Below are positions 1-9,526 of a stretch of DNA of 64,000 bases, piece after piece. The DNA comes from CAVSSX01 sp963730735. GTDB taxonomy: Bacteria > Actinomycetota > Acidimicrobiia > Acidimicrobiales > RAAP-2. The notes below the pieces were generated by a model. It saw only the letters and a list, made by a program, of their open reading frames with translations. It had not been told where the DNA came from and searched no databases. A program made the translations under genes and the position numbers. The stretch's first letter is position 1. Each line of letters opens with the position of its first letter. The DNA lies in assembly GCA_963730735.1 (NCBI GenBank), contig CAVSSX010000007.1:186001-250000 (forward strand), read 5' to 3'.

Positions 1-275
1 TCCCCGGGCCACCCAAGCGGTTCGCCCAGGGCATGGGGGCCGCCATGAGCACGGCGGCGCTCGTGGTGTGGCTCACCGCCGGGTGGCCCTGGGCGGCGTG
101 GCTGGTGGGCCTGTTGGCGGTGGCGGCCTTCCTCGAGTCGGCGTTCGCCATCTGCCTCGGGTGCCGTGTCTTCGCCGTCCTGATGCGGGCGGGGATCATC
201 CCCGAGGAGATCTGCCTCGAGTGCGCCGACCTCGGCCGCCGTCACCCCGAGCTGGCCGGATCCGCCTCGAACTGA
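1..275 (+). CDS. DUF4395 family membrane protein, C-terminal part (gene begins before the window)
   Basis: The frame is open from the first bases of the window through a stop at 273-275, so the 5' end is missing. The visible part reads GPPKRFAQG, then two hydrophobic stretches (roughly TAALVVWLTAG and WLVGLLAVAAFLESAF), then a CLGC pair and the tail PEEICLECADL. This PKRFAQ...CxxC...PEE(V/I)C ending is typical of DUF4395, small integral membrane proteins often found beside thioredoxin-like or rhodanese proteins. The two cysteine pairs suggest a redox or metal role, but function is unknown. The first internal ATG (33) is probably not the real start because the family match continues upstream. 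It converges with the 5-oxoprolinase genes. Confidence 0.7.
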   Translation, partial: PGPPKRFAQGMGAAMSTAALVVWLTAGWPWAAWLVGLLAVAAFLESAFAICLGCRVFAVLMRAGIIPEEICLECADLGRRHPELAGSASN

Positions 276-285
276 GCGACGGCGT

Positions 286-1974
286 CTAGCCGGCCGACGT
301 CGGATAGCGGCCGACGACCGCCCCGTCGACCCAGCGGTCCAGCGAGGCCGACGCCCGACGGGCCTCCTCCAGTCCCACCGCACGGAAGCCGACGGTGTCG
401 CCGACCCGCAGTTGGCCGAGAGCCCACCGGTCGGCGCTGATCACCACGGCCACCACCGGATAGCCGCCATGGGTGGCGTGGTCGGCCAGCAGGGCGATCG
501 GCTCCCCGCCCGGCGGGACCTGGAGGGCGCCGGTGACCATCCCCTGGGAGTCGAGCTCCCCCTCCAACGGCTCGAGCCGACGCCCTGTCTCCCGGCGCAA
601 TCGCACGCCGATGCGGTCGCTCCGGGGGTCGACCGACCAGCCGCCGTCGCACAACACGTCGAGGGCGTCGGTGGCGAACCACTCGGCGTGGGGACCGGCC
701 AGGACCCGCAACACCTTGGGCGACACCGTGCCCGCCTCCCCGCCCGCCGGTCCGGGTGCCCCGGCCACCGTGACCAGATGGTCGGCCAGGTGCTCGGGGA
801 ACGGACCCACCGCCACCGTGTCGCCGGCGGCCAACGGCGTCGGACCGAGGCCGGACAAGGTGTCGGTCGCCCGGCTCCCGAGGACCGCCGGCGCGTCGAG
901 CCCGCCGGCCACCGCCACATACGAACGCAATCCGTCCCCCGTCGGCCCGACGGACAACGTCTGGCCGGCGCCGACCGGCACGACCCGTCCGGCCCCGACC
1001 GGCCGGCCGTCGAGGTCGACCCGGGGCGAACCTCCGACCACGGCGACGAAGCTCGGCGCCGAGAAGTGCAACGTCGGCCCGCGCCCGGTGGCCTCGAGGG
1101 TGGCGTCACCATCGGCGTTGCCGACCAGCCGGTTGGCCAGCCGGTGGGACAGCGGGTCGGCGGCGCCGGAACGGGCCACGCCCAGATGGGCCGAGCCGGG
1201 TCGGCCCAGGTCCTGGACCAGCGTGCGGAGACCGGCGTCCACCACGGTGATCGGGCCGACGGCCGGCGCCGGCGGGACCCGAGGCGGGTCGGGTCGGGTC
1301 AGGGCGGCCACCGGTCGGAACCGGACGGCGTCGCCCGGCCCGAGGAGGGCGAAGGGCGGGGTGGCCGGGTCGAAGAGCGGCCGGTCGGTCCGCCCGACCA
1401 GCTGCCAGCCGCCGGGGCTCGGCTGGGGGTAGACGGCGGCCAGGCCGCCGGCGAGGGCCACCGAACCGGCCGGGACGGACGGTCGCGGCGCACGCCGGCG
1501 ACGCACCGACCCGAGGTCGTCGGGCAGACCGGCGAGGTAGGCGAAGCCCGGGGCGAAACCGAGGAACCCGACGGTGAGGGTGGCCGAGACCAGCCGGTCG
1601 ACCACCGCCTCGGGCGAGCACCCGGCCTGGCCGGCCACCTCGTCGAGGTCGGGGCCGTCGAAGACGGTGTCCATCACGACCAGGCGACGTGGTGGCCCGT
1701 CGGCCGGACGGTGGCGGGCGACCCCGGCGCCGGCCGTCGAGAGCTGCGCACCGAGGCGCTCCAGGTCGGCACCCACCCGGGTGACGACCAGCACCGACCG
1801 GCGGCCGGCCACGACGTCGAGCACGCCGGTCCCGCCGGTCGCCCGAACCTCGGCCGCCAGCGCGGCGGCGGCATCGGTGTCGGTCGTCGCCCGCAACAGC
1901 GCGGCATCGCCGACCAGGCGGACCCCGGGAGCGATGACGACGGGGGACCCGGCCGGCCCCCCAGCGACGCTCAC
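286..1974 (-). CDS. pxpB-pxpC: 5-oxoprolinase subunits B and C fused in one chain (PxpB-PxpC)
   Basis: About 562 residues. The first half (from VVIAPGVRLVGDAALL through the GFAPGFAYLAGLP motif and a PAGSVALAGG-type segment) matches PxpB/KipI. The second half starts near TVVDAGLRTLVQDLGR and carries the PxpC/KipA carboxyltransferase-like signature (GAADPLSHRLANRLVGN, GGYPVVAVV). In Escherichia coli these are separate genes; with PxpA they cleave 5-oxoproline to glutamate using ATP. Here they are one frame. The GTG start at 1974 overlaps the pxpA stop (GTGA), so the two are translationally coupled. Family assignment is firm; activity is inferred. It is the last gene of a minus-strand run that starts near 8.4 kb. 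Confidence 0.85.
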   Translation of the reverse strand: MSVAGGPAGSPVVIAPGVRLVGDAALLRATTDTDAAAALAAEVRATGGTGVLDVVAGRRSVLVVTRVGADLERLGAQLSTAGAGVARHRPADGPPRRLVVMDTVFDGPDLDEVAGQAGCSPEAVVDRLVSATLTVGFLGFAPGFAYLAGLPDDLGSVRRRRAPRPSVPAGSVALAGGLAAVYPQPSPGGWQLVGRTDRPLFDPATPPFALLGPGDAVRFRPVAALTRPDPPRVPPAPAVGPITVVDAGLRTLVQDLGRPGSAHLGVARSGAADPLSHRLANRLVGNADGDATLEATGRGPTLHFSAPSFVAVVGGSPRVDLDGRPVGAGRVVPVGAGQTLSVGPTGDGLRSYVAVAGGLDAPAVLGSRATDTLSGLGPTPLAAGDTVAVGPFPEHLADHLVTVAGAPGPAGGEAGTVSPKVLRVLAGPHAEWFATDALDVLCDGGWSVDPRSDRIGVRLRRETGRRLEPLEGELDSQGMVTGALQVPPGGEPIALLADHATHGGYPVVAVVISADRWALGQLRVGDTVGFRAVGLEEARRASASLDRWVDGAVVGRYPTSAG

Positions 1975-2755
1975 CTCGAGCCGACGGCCGTCCGGGCGGC
2001 CACCACCACCCCGGCCGCCTCCAGTCGACGACGGACGACGACCGCCATGGCCAAGGCACCCGGGGTATCGCCGTGGACACACAACGTGTCGGCGTCGAGC
2101 CGCAACTCCGAGCCGTCGACCGCCGTCACGGTGCCCCGGGTCGCCAGTCCGAGCGCCCGGTCGCCCGCTTCCTCGGGATCGGTGACCAGCGCCTCGCGCC
2201 GCCGTCCGGGCGACCAGGGTCCCGTCGGGCCGGTAGCGGCGGTCGCAGAAGGCCTCGGCCACCACCGGGATGCCGGTCGCCCGGGCGGCCGCCAACCCCG
2301 GCGACCCGGCGGCCAGTACCAACGGCACGCGGGGGTCGAAGTGGTGCACGGCGATGGCGATGGCCCGGGCGCACTCCTCGTCCACCGCCGCCCGGTTGTA
2401 GAGGGCGCCGTGGGGCTTGACCGACACCACGGCGACGCCCTCGGCCCGGGCGATGCCCTCCAGGCGCGCCGAGTTGGAAGAGGACGTCGGCCAGCACCTT
2501 CTGCGGCGTGCGCTCGAGGTCCCGGCGACCGAATCCCGCCCGGTCGGGATAGGAGGGGTGGGCGCCGACGGCCACGCCGGCGGCGGCGGCGTCGACGACG
2601 GTCCGGCGCATCACGGCGGCGTCGCCGGCATGGAACCCGCACGCCACGTGGGCCGTGGTGACCACGGCGAGCATGGCCCGGTCGTCGCTGGCGTCGCCGT
2701 CGAGCGCCTCACCGAGGTCGGCGTTCAGATCGACCGAGGCGCCGGTTGCTCCCAC
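1971..2755 (-). CDS. pxpA: 5-oxoprolinase subunit A (LamB/YcsF family), two frame breaks
   Basis: The N-terminus reads VDLNADLGEALDGD, followed by HVACGFHAGD and VGAHPSYPDR, the LamB/YcsF hallmark; later come SVKPHGALYN and LCVHGDTPGA. Starting at the GTG at 2755 gives the family's usual N-terminus. The frame changes twice, near 2463-2466 and near 2197-2203; removing one base at each restores a continuous protein of 260 residues, which is the normal family length. Both lesions are single extra bases in G/C runs, so a consensus error is more likely than gene death. PxpA forms the cytoplasmic 5-oxoproline hydrolase with PxpB and PxpC, encoded immediately downstream. Confidence 0.75.
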
Positions 2756-2804
2756 CGCGCCAGTATCCCAGGGGCCGAGCCGGGACGGCCGGCGAGATCG
2801 CCGA

Positions 2805-5800
2805 CTAGCTGGCGGCGACACCCTCCACGACCATCCCGTCGCACAGGACGAGGGTGCGGTTCCGGCTCGCCGGCACCCGGGGACCCGGGACCACGGTGCC
2901 GGTCACGTTCAAAGGATCGGCCCCGGCCAGCACCAGGCGCTCGCCGCGTCCGGGCGAGCGGCGCACCTCGGCCAGGAGCTGGGCCGCCTCAGGGGTGGCG
3001 TACTGCTCGCCCGACAGGCCGGCCACGAACCGCCCCCCGAGGGCCACGCCGCGGGCCTCGAGGCGTCGGAGCGCCCGCACGACCTCACGCCACGGGACCC
3101 GGAACGACTCGCGGGCCCAGACCTCCCAGGCCACCACGCCCCAGCGCTCCAGCATCTGCCAGGCGACGGCCTCGGCCAACTCGTCGAGCAGCGCGCCCTC
3201 GGTGGCGTCCCCGGCCGTGGCCGGTTCGCTCAGGAGGGCCCAGCGACCCTCCCCGAGCCCGGTGCCGATCTCCGAACGCCGACGGGCCATCCCCACGCGC
3301 CCGGGCGAGCGGCGTCGCTGGCGGGCCCGCCAGCGCTGGCGGGCCGAGAGGAGGTAGCGCACGGCCGAGAAGGCGTCGGCCGTGACGATGCCCCGGGCCA
3401 CGAGGTCCCAGAGGCCGTCGTCCACCTCAGCCGGTAGCCGTCCCGAGCCCGAGGCCAGCTCGGCCCGGAAGCACGCCCCGCGGGCCCGCAGGGCCGCCAG
3501 CACGTCGGCCGAGGCGCCGGCGGGCGGCTCGACCGTCGGCTCGCCGTTGCGCACGGCCCGCAGCAACCAGCCCAGGTCCTCCCGCACGACCAGGGCCAGC
3601 GGCGTCGCCGGCGACGGCGTGGTGGCGCCTCGCCGGGCCGGGGCGTCGGCCGACCGCTCGGGACGCGGCGTCAACCGCCCCCAGGCCACCTCCCCCGACA
3701 GGCACAGCTCGTCGAGCCATCTCGGGTCGTACCCGACCACCCGGGCCGGCAGGACGTGGCCCTCCCACTCGCCGGCCGGGAGCTCGATCCCCTGGAGCTG
3801 CTCGATGACGGCCAGCAGTCCCTGACGACCCTCCAGGCGCGAGCCCTCGGCGACGTGCTGCCACTGCCCGAGGAAGCGGACCAGGTCGGCGATGCTCGCC
3901 GGCTCGATGTGCCGACGACGCTGGTGACGGCTGGCCGCGTGGAGGCGGACCAGGAGGTGGCGGGCACACCACCTCCCGTCGGGCAGCTGGATGGCGCTGC
4001 CCCGGCCCTCGAGCCGGGCCAGGGCCGTGCGGACCCGCAGCCGGCCGAGCGGCACGCCCCGCACGCCCCCGGGGGGGAGCGCACCGTCGCCCACCAATTC
4101 GTCCTCGGACACCGGGCCGGCCAGGTCGAGGTGGCCGGCCACGCACTCGGCGGCGGCGTCGTCGTCCTCGGACAACGAGCCGGCCATCGTGGCCCGTTCG
4201 GTGGCCACCCAGTCACCGTCGAGCAGGGTCACCCGGCCGTCGGCGGCCAGGCGGTCGAACCATCGTTGCCACGCCGCCACCGGCCGGGCGCGCACCAGGG
4301 TGAGCAGCAGGTCGTGCAGCTCCTCGGCGTCGCGCGGCCGGGGCCGGACCTGGTCCAGCACCTCGGCCACCGCCGCCGGATCGAGGGGGGCCAGCTCGTC
4401 GGTCGGCACCGGGAGGCCGTTGGCCCCGACCACCCCGAGCCCCCGGGGAACGGCCACCGCCCGGGCGCGGCGCTCCTCCAGCGGGGCGCCGTCGAGGAAC
4501 GTGTACGGCCGGCCGCTCAGGATGCCGTGGGACAGCGGCGAGGGCTCGACCGACTCCACGAACTGGATCTCGATCGCCCCCTCCTCCATGGCCCGGATCA
4601 CCTCGATGAGGCCGTCGACGTCCAGGGCCTCGTGGAGGCAGTCGTCCACCGTCTGGCGCACCAGCACGTGGTCGGCGACCGGCACCGGCCCACCGCCGGT
4701 GTTCTCCTGGCAGGCGGCCAGGGCCGGCCAGGTCCCGGCCAGCAGGTCGTCGGCGTCCATCCGCTGGAGGTGGATCGGGCGGCGCTGTCCGCCTCTCGAG
4801 CGGGGAAGGACGAGCGCCCGGGTGCAGTTCCACCGCCACCGGCTGGCCAGCATGGGGTGCGGGAGGACCGCCTGGGTCAGGACATCGGTGACGGTGCGGC
4901 TCGAGAGCATGGACGGGACCCGGCTCAGCGGGAAGCTGTGCTGGGGTCCGAGCGACAGGATCACGGTGTCGTCGTCCGCCGCCGCCTGCAGCTCGAAGTC
5001 GAACGACACGCAGAAGCGCTTGCGCAGGGCCAGGCCGAGGGCCCGGTTGATCCGGCCACCGAAGGGCGCGTGCACCACCAGCTGGCTGCCCTCGGTGTCG
5101 TCGAAGAAGCGCTCGACGACGATGCGCTGGCGCGTCGGGAGCACCCCGAGGGCGGCCCGACCGGCGGCCAGGTAGCCGACGACCTGGTCGGCGACGGCCT
5201 CGGTGACGCCGGCCGCGCCCCGGACGAGGGACCGGGCCCCGGCGCCGTCGCCGTCGGCGATGGCCGGCTCCACCAGCGCTCGCAACTCACTGACCTCCTC
5301 GGACAGCTGCGCCGTCCGGGCCGGGGCCTCGCCCAACCAGAACGGCACGGTCGGGGCGGCGTCCCCGGCATCGGTGACTCGCACCGAACCCACCTCGACC
5401 TTGCGCACCCGCCACGAGTGGGTGCCGAGAAGGAAGACGTCGCCGATGGTCGCCTCGACAGCGAAGTCCTCGTGCACCGAGCCGACGGTGACGCCCTCGG
5501 GATCGAGGACCACCCGGTAGTCACCGGTATCGGGGATCGCCCCGCCGCTCGTCAGCGCGGCCAGCCGCGCCCCCCGCCTCGGCCGCAGCACGCCGTGCAC
5601 CCCGTCACGGTGCAGGTGGGCACCTCGACGCCCCCGGCCGGTCTGGACGCCCCAGGCCACCAGCTCGACCACCTCGTCGAAGGCCGACCGCTCGAGGTCG
5701 GCGAAGGGAGCGGCGCGACGGAACGTGGCGAACAGCTCGTCCTCGGACCACTCCTCCGCCGCCACCTCGGCCACCACCTGCTGGGCCAGGATGTCGAGCG

Positions 5801-7091
5801 GCGCCACCGGCGGCTCCAGGACGTCGAGGTGACCCGAGCGCACGCCGGCCAGGAGGGCCACGCACTCGACGAGCTCGTCTCGGGTGAGCGGGTAGAGCCG
5901 GCCGGCGGGCGTGCCCTCCAGGTGGTGGTTGGCCCGGCCGACCCGCTGGAGGAAGGTGGCGATGGCCCTCGGCGACCCGATCTGGCAGACCAGCTCGACC
6001 GGGCCGACGTCGATCCCGAGCTCCAGCGACGCCGTGGCCACCAGCGCCCGCAGCTGTCCCGCCCGCAGCTGCGTCTCGACCAGGTAGCGGCGCTCGCTCG
6101 ACAGGCTGCCGTGGTGGGCCGCCACCAGGAGCCCGGTGCGGTCTCCGTCGGGCCCGTCCTCCTCGAGTCGCTCCGCCAGCTGGTGGGCCACCCGCTCGGC
6201 CATCTTGCGGGTGTTGACGAAGACGAGCGTGGTCCGGTGGCGACGGACGTGCTCGGCAATGCGGTCCAGCACGTCACCGAATTGGCCCTGCGAGGCGACC
6301 GCCTCGAGCTCGGCCACCGGGAGCTCGATGTCCACGTCGAGGTCCCGGCGGTGGCCGCAGTCGACGATGGCCGTGGGCGGACGGGTCGGGTCCACACCCG
6401 AGAGCAACCGGGCCATGTCCTCGAGCGGCCGCTGGGTCGCCGACAGCCCGATGCGCTGCACCCGCCCGCCGCCGGCACGCACCAGATGGTCGAGGCGCTC
6501 GAGGCTCAGGGCCAGGTGGGCACCCCGCTTGTCCCGGGCCAGGGTGTGGACCTCGTCCACGATCACCGTGCGGACCTCGCGCAGCATCGCCCGGGAGGAG
6601 GCCGCCGTAAGGAGGAGATAGAGCGACTCGGGGGTGGTGACCAGCAGGTCCGGCGGGTGCTTGCGCATGGCCGCCCGCTCACCGGGCGGCGTGTCCCCGG
6701 TGCGCACGGCGACGGAGAGGTCGGGGCCCTCCAGACCAAGGCGCTCGGCCTCGGTGGCGATGCCGGCCAACGGGACCGTCAGGTTCTCCTGGACGTCGAC
6801 GGCCAACGCCCGGAGCGGGGACACGTAGAGCACCCGCGGCAGTCCGGTCGACGGCTCGCCGGCGGCGTGGGCCCGATAGGCGGCGTCGATGGCCACCAAG
6901 AAGCCGGTCAGCGTCTTACCGGTGCCGGTCGGCGAGGCGACCAGCACGTCCTGGCCGGTGGCGATCAGGGGCCAGGCCGCCTGCTGCGGCTCGGTCGGGC
7001 CCCCGGGGAAGCGGTCGGCGAACCACGAGGCCACGGCCGGGTGGAACCGGTCGAGCGGCCCGGTCAGGGTGTCGGGAGGGGTGCGGAGCAC
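2805..7091 (-). CDS. lhr: Lhr-type superfamily 2 DNA helicase
   Basis: About 1428 residues, close to the large actinobacterial Lhr proteins. The N-terminal half has SF2 helicase motifs in order: TEPQQAAWP, Walker A ASPTGTGKT (about residues 52-60), SPLRALA, TTPESLYLLL, DEVH, SATQRP, then in RecA domain 2 FVNTRKMAERVAHQLAERL, ASLELGIDVG and QRVGRANH. The long C-terminal half contains the winged-helix and Lhr-core regions (PFGGRINRALGLALRKRF). Lhr is a 3'-5' helicase/translocase linked to DNA repair. The start is placed at GTG 7091 behind GAAGGGG; longer starts would run into the upstream patatin gene, whose stop is at 7102. Intact, no frame breaks. Confidence 0.9.
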   Translation of the reverse strand: MLRTPPDTLTGPLDRFHPAVASWFADRFPGGPTEPQQAAWPLIATGQDVLVASPTGTGKTLTGFLVAIDAAYRAHAAGEPSTGLPRVLYVSPLRALAVDVQENLTVPLAGIATEAERLGLEGPDLSVAVRTGDTPPGERAAMRKHPPDLLVTTPESLYLLLTAASSRAMLREVRTVIVDEVHTLARDKRGAHLALSLERLDHLVRAGGGRVQRIGLSATQRPLEDMARLLSGVDPTRPPTAIVDCGHRRDLDVDIELPVAELEAVASQGQFGDVLDRIAEHVRRHRTTLVFVNTRKMAERVAHQLAERLEEDGPDGDRTGLLVAAHHGSLSSERRYLVETQLRAGQLRALVATASLELGIDVGPVELVCQIGSPRAIATFLQRVGRANHHLEGTPAGRLYPLTRDELVECVALLAGVRSGHLDVLEPPVAPLDILAQQVVAEVAAEEWSEDELFATFRRAAPFADLERSAFDEVVELVAWGVQTGRGRRGAHLHRDGVHGVLRPRRGARLAALTSGGAIPDTGDYRVVLDPEGVTVGSVHEDFAVEATIGDVFLLGTHSWRVRKVEVGSVRVTDAGDAAPTVPFWLGEAPARTAQLSEEVSELRALVEPAIADGDGAGARSLVRGAAGVTEAVADQVVGYLAAGRAALGVLPTRQRIVVERFFDDTEGSQLVVHAPFGGRINRALGLALRKRFCVSFDFELQAAADDDTVILSLGPQHSFPLSRVPSMLSSRTVTDVLTQAVLPHPMLASRWRWNCTRALVLPRSRGGQRRPIHLQRMDADDLLAGTWPALAACQENTGGGPVPVADHVLVRQTVDDCLHEALDVDGLIEVIRAMEEGAIEIQFVESVEPSPLSHGILSGRPYTFLDGAPLEERRARAVAVPRGLGVVGANGLPVPTDELAPLDPAAVAEVLDQVRPRPRDAEELHDLLLTLVRARPVAAWQRWFDRLAADGRVTLLDGDWVATERATMAGSLSEDDDAAAECVAGHLDLAGPVSEDELVGDGALPPGGVRGVPLGRLRVRTALARLEGRGSAIQLPDGRWCARHLLVRLHAASRHQRRRHIEPASIADLVRFLGQWQHVAEGSRLEGRQGLLAVIEQLQGIELPAGEWEGHVLPARVVGYDPRWLDELCLSGEVAWGRLTPRPERSADAPARRGATTPSPATPLALVVREDLGWLLRAVRNGEPTVEPPAGASADVLAALRARGACFRAELASGSGRLPAEVDDGLWDLVARGIVTADAFSAVRYLLSARQRWRARQRRRSPGRVGMARRRSEIGTGLGEGRWALLSEPATAGDATEGALLDELAEAVAWQMLERWGVVAWEVWARESFRVPWREVVRALRRLEARGVALGGRFVAGLSGEQYATPEAAQLLAEVRRSPGRGERLVLAGADPLNVTGTVVPGPRVPASRNRTLVLCDGMVVEGVAAS

Positions 7092-7101
7092 GACCACCCC
7101 T

Positions 7102-8193
7102 TCATTCCACCAGGTCGGTGTGACCTCCGAGACGCGGCAGTCGGCGCCGGACCGCCGCCGCCGCCCCGGCAACCCTGGATGCGCCGTTGGCCGAGGGAAG
7201 CGCACCGTCGAACGACGCGTCCACCTCGGGCGCCGTTCCGGCGTTGGCCGAGGTCACGTCGGTCTGCGCCACCAATCGCAGGGACGGGTCCCCCTCGAGC
7301 ACCGCCGCCACCTCGGCCCGACCCTCGGCGACCATCTGTTCGGTGCCCGAGAAGTCGCGGTAGTCGGCCGACGGGTCGTTGCCCCCGCTGAAGACGAAGA
7401 CCTCGACCCCCGGCGGCAGACTGGCCAACTCCCGGGAGAACCGAGCGTGGACGGCCACGTAGAAGGCCGTGAGCACCGCCTCCACCGGGCGCCGGGGTTG
7501 CGGTGGCCGGAAGTGCAACGGGCCGCACAGCATGACGTAGATCCGGGTGGCCCCCGAGGCGACGGCCCGACTGATCGGGACGTTGTTGACCACGCCGCCG
7601 TCGACCAGCACGTCGCCGTCGATGACCACCGGCGGCAGCATCGCCGGGATGGCCGCCGAGGCCAGGATGGCCTCGGTCGCCGGCCCCTCGGTCAGCCACC
7701 GCTCTTCGCCGTTGGTCAGCGAGGTCACCACGACCTCGAGTGGGATCTCCGTGTCCTCGAGTCGGTCGAAGGTCAGGCCGTCCGAGACGACCTGGCGCAA
7801 GCCGGCGTTGGAGTGCACCGAGGGGCGCTGCTGGAAGAACATCCACGGCCCGTGGACCCGACCCCGGGGGAACACCATCTCCCCCGTCAGGTTCTCCCAG
7901 ATCTCGTGGAGACGGCGCATTCCGGCCGGCGTCGGATCGCCGGCGTAGGCAGCGCCGTTGACCGCACCGACCGATGCGCCGTACACCCGATCGGCCCGGA
8001 TGCCCCGGTCGACCAACTCGGCCAGCATGCCCACCTGGACGGCGCCCCGGCTGCCCCCACCGGCCAGGACGAACGCCGTCGTCGGACGGGAGCCCGGCCG
8101 ACCGCCGAGTCGGTCCAGCACTCGGCGGCCCCACGGCGCGGGTGAGCCGAAATGCCCGGTGGCCCGGGCGTCGTCGTCGAGTCCCGGGGTCAT
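7102..8193 (-). CDS. Patatin-like phospholipase
   Basis: 363 residues. It carries the patatin oxyanion loop GGGSRG, the nucleophile elbow GASVG and the catalytic aspartate motif DGG (VDGGVVNNVP), i.e. the Ser-Asp dyad of patatin lipid acyl hydrolases such as RssA-type proteins. There is no obvious signal peptide, so a cytoplasmic or membrane-associated lipase is expected. The start ATG at 8193 overlaps the stop of the upstream small membrane protein (ATGA), and the stop lies 11 bases before the helicase start, so the three form an operon. Substrate is unknown. Confidence 0.85.
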   Translation of the reverse strand: MTPGLDDDARATGHFGSPAPWGRRVLDRLGGRPGSRPTTAFVLAGGGSRGAVQVGMLAELVDRGIRADRVYGASVGAVNGAAYAGDPTPAGMRRLHEIWENLTGEMVFPRGRVHGPWMFFQQRPSVHSNAGLRQVVSDGLTFDRLEDTEIPLEVVVTSLTNGEERWLTEGPATEAILASAAIPAMLPPVVIDGDVLVDGGVVNNVPISRAVASGATRIYVMLCGPLHFRPPQPRRPVEAVLTAFYVAVHARFSRELASLPPGVEVFVFSGGNDPSADYRDFSGTEQMVAEGRAEVAAVLEGDPSLRLVAQTDVTSANAGTAPEVDASFDGALPSANGASRVAGAAAAVRRRLPRLGGHTDLVE

Positions 8194-8432
8194 GGTCGAG
8201 GGTCGGTCGGCGGGCGGTCGGACGCCACCGGTCGATGGCCGTTGGCCGCCGGGTCGGCCTCGGGCAGGACGAGCGCCTGCCGCTGGCGCTTCCAGGCCGA
8301 TCGGGCCGGCTTGTCGCGTCGCCAGGCCCAGACCACGATGATGACGGCGAGCACGGCCAGCGCCGCCACGAAGACCCCGAAGACGACGACGAACGCAACG
8401 TTCGACGCCAGCACGACTACGGCGGAACCCAT
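8190..8432 (-). CDS. Small single-pass membrane protein, function unknown
   Basis: 80 residues: a long hydrophobic segment at about residues 4-36 (VVVLASNVAFVVVFGVF...LAVLAVIIVVW), then a basic cytoplasmic-type stretch (WRRDKPARSAWKRQRQ) and a proline-rich tail. No family is recognised. It is coupled to the patatin gene by an ATGA overlap, so it may be a membrane partner or simply the first gene of the operon. It faces away from ubiA, with about 110 bases between them for two divergent promoters. Confidence 0.6.
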   Translation of the reverse strand: MGSAVVVLASNVAFVVVFGVFVAALAVLAVIIVVWAWRRDKPARSAWKRQRQALVLPEADPAANGHRPVASDRPPTDPRP

Positions 8433-8508
8433 CAGGCAGAGAGGCTAGGCGGGGGAGCTGACCCAGGGTGCCGAACCGACGTCACCGGGCTGACCAGGGA
8501 GATCTGTA

Positions 8509-8536
8509 GTGACTCTCCAACGCCAGGTGCTACCGT
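8509..8536 (+). promoter_or_regulatory. Candidate promoter of the ubiA-dprE1-dprE2 operon, leaderless type
   Basis: A -10 element TACCGT (8531-8536) ends six bases before the ubiA ATG at 8543, and a -35-like GTGACT (8509-8514) lies 16 bases upstream. The expected transcription start falls at or next to the initiator A, and no Shine-Dalgarno sequence is present, so a leaderless transcript is likely. Confidence 0.4.
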
Positions 8537-8542
8537 TTTCGC

Positions 8543-9526
8543 ATGGAGGCTGAAGCGGCACAGCCGCTCCCCCCCGAGGTGCGCTCCGATCAGTTGCTCA
8601 GTCGCCCCGTCGCGGTCCCGGCCCTGCCCGAACCGGGCCCCAAGAGCCCGGCCCGGGAGTGGGTCCGGGCGCTCCGGCCGCGCCAGTGGACGAAGAACGT
8701 GCTGGTCTTCATGGCGCCAGCCGCCGCCGGCGTCCTGACCCACGGCGACATCCTCTTGAAGACGCTGGCCTGCTTCGGCATCTTCTGCCTCGTGGCCTCG
8801 GGGACCTACCTGGTCAACGACCTCATCGACGCCGAGGCCGACCGTCTACACCCGAAGAAGCGGCTCCGGCCGATCGCCGCCGGCACCGTCAGTGACCGCC
8901 TGGCCGTGAGCAGCGCCGCCGCTTTCTTCGTCGTCGGACTCGGGGCGTCGTGGTGGCTGGCCGGGTGGCAGCTCTTCCTGGCGGTGGCCGTGTACGTGGC
9001 CATCAACGTCAACTACTGCCTCTGGATGAAGCGGCTGCCGGTGATCGAGCTGGCCTGTGTGGCCGCCGGGTTCGTGCTCCGGGCGGTCGCCGGCGGCCTG
9101 GCCACCCACGTGCCGCTCTCGGACTGGTTCCTCATCGTGACCTCCTTCGGTGCGCTCTTCATCGTCACCGGCAAGCGGTCCTCGGAGATCCAGGAGCTCG
9201 GCGGCGACGCCACCGGGCACCGGGCCGTGCTCTCGGAGTACACGGCGTCGTTCCTGAAGTCGACCCTGACCGTCACCGCCGCCGTCACCGTCACCGCCTA
9301 CTGCCTATGGGCCTTCGAGCGCGGCCACACCGGGGCGCCGAGCGGCCACCACGTCGTGTGGTTCGAACTGACCATTGCCCCGGTGATCATCGGCGTGCTG
9401 TACGTGCTGCGACTGATCGACGCCGGGAAGGGCGGGGCGCCCGAGGAGTTGGTCCTCAGCGACCGCACCCTGCAGGTCCTCGGCGTGGTGTGGATCGCCC
9501 TGCTGGCTGCCGGCGTCTATGCCTAA
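8543..9526 (+). CDS. ubiA: Decaprenyl-phosphate phosphoribosyltransferase (UbiA family)
   Basis: 327 residues with about eight to nine membrane segments. After a 45-residue soluble leader comes RPRQWTKNVLVF, then the prenyl-diphosphate-binding motif NDLIDAEADRLHPKKRLRP (NDxxDxxxD) and a second Asp-rich region in the loop around SDWFLI...GKRSSEIQEL, matching mycobacterial UbiA (Rv3806c). That enzyme transfers 5-phosphoribose from PRPP to decaprenyl phosphate, the first step to decaprenyl-phospho-arabinose. The gene order ubiA-dprE1-dprE2 with overlapping ends supports this over other UbiA functions. dprE1 begins inside its last codons (8-base overlap). Confidence 0.9.
   Translation: MEAEAAQPLPPEVRSDQLLSRPVAVPALPEPGPKSPAREWVRALRPRQWTKNVLVFMAPAAAGVLTHGDILLKTLACFGIFCLVASGTYLVNDLIDAEADRLHPKKRLRPIAAGTVSDRLAVSSAAAFFVVGLGASWWLAGWQLFLAVAVYVAINVNYCLWMKRLPVIELACVAAGFVLRAVAGGLATHVPLSDWFLIVTSFGALFIVTGKRSSEIQELGGDATGHRAVLSEYTASFLKSTLTVTAAVTVTAYCLWAFERGHTGAPSGHHVVWFELTIAPVIIGVLYVLRLIDAGKGGAPEELVLSDRTLQVLGVVWIALLAAGVYA

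Noticed and set aside
412..2661. 749-codon plus-strand open frame opposite the 5-oxoprolinase genes
   Set aside because: Low-complexity Arg/Gly/Pro composition with no domain; it mirrors the codon structure of the real minus-strand genes.
3756..7391. 1211-codon plus-strand open frame antisense to the Lhr helicase
   Set aside because: Rich in Gln/Gly/Arg/His with no motif; a typical antisense shadow in high-GC DNA, while the minus strand carries all helicase motifs.
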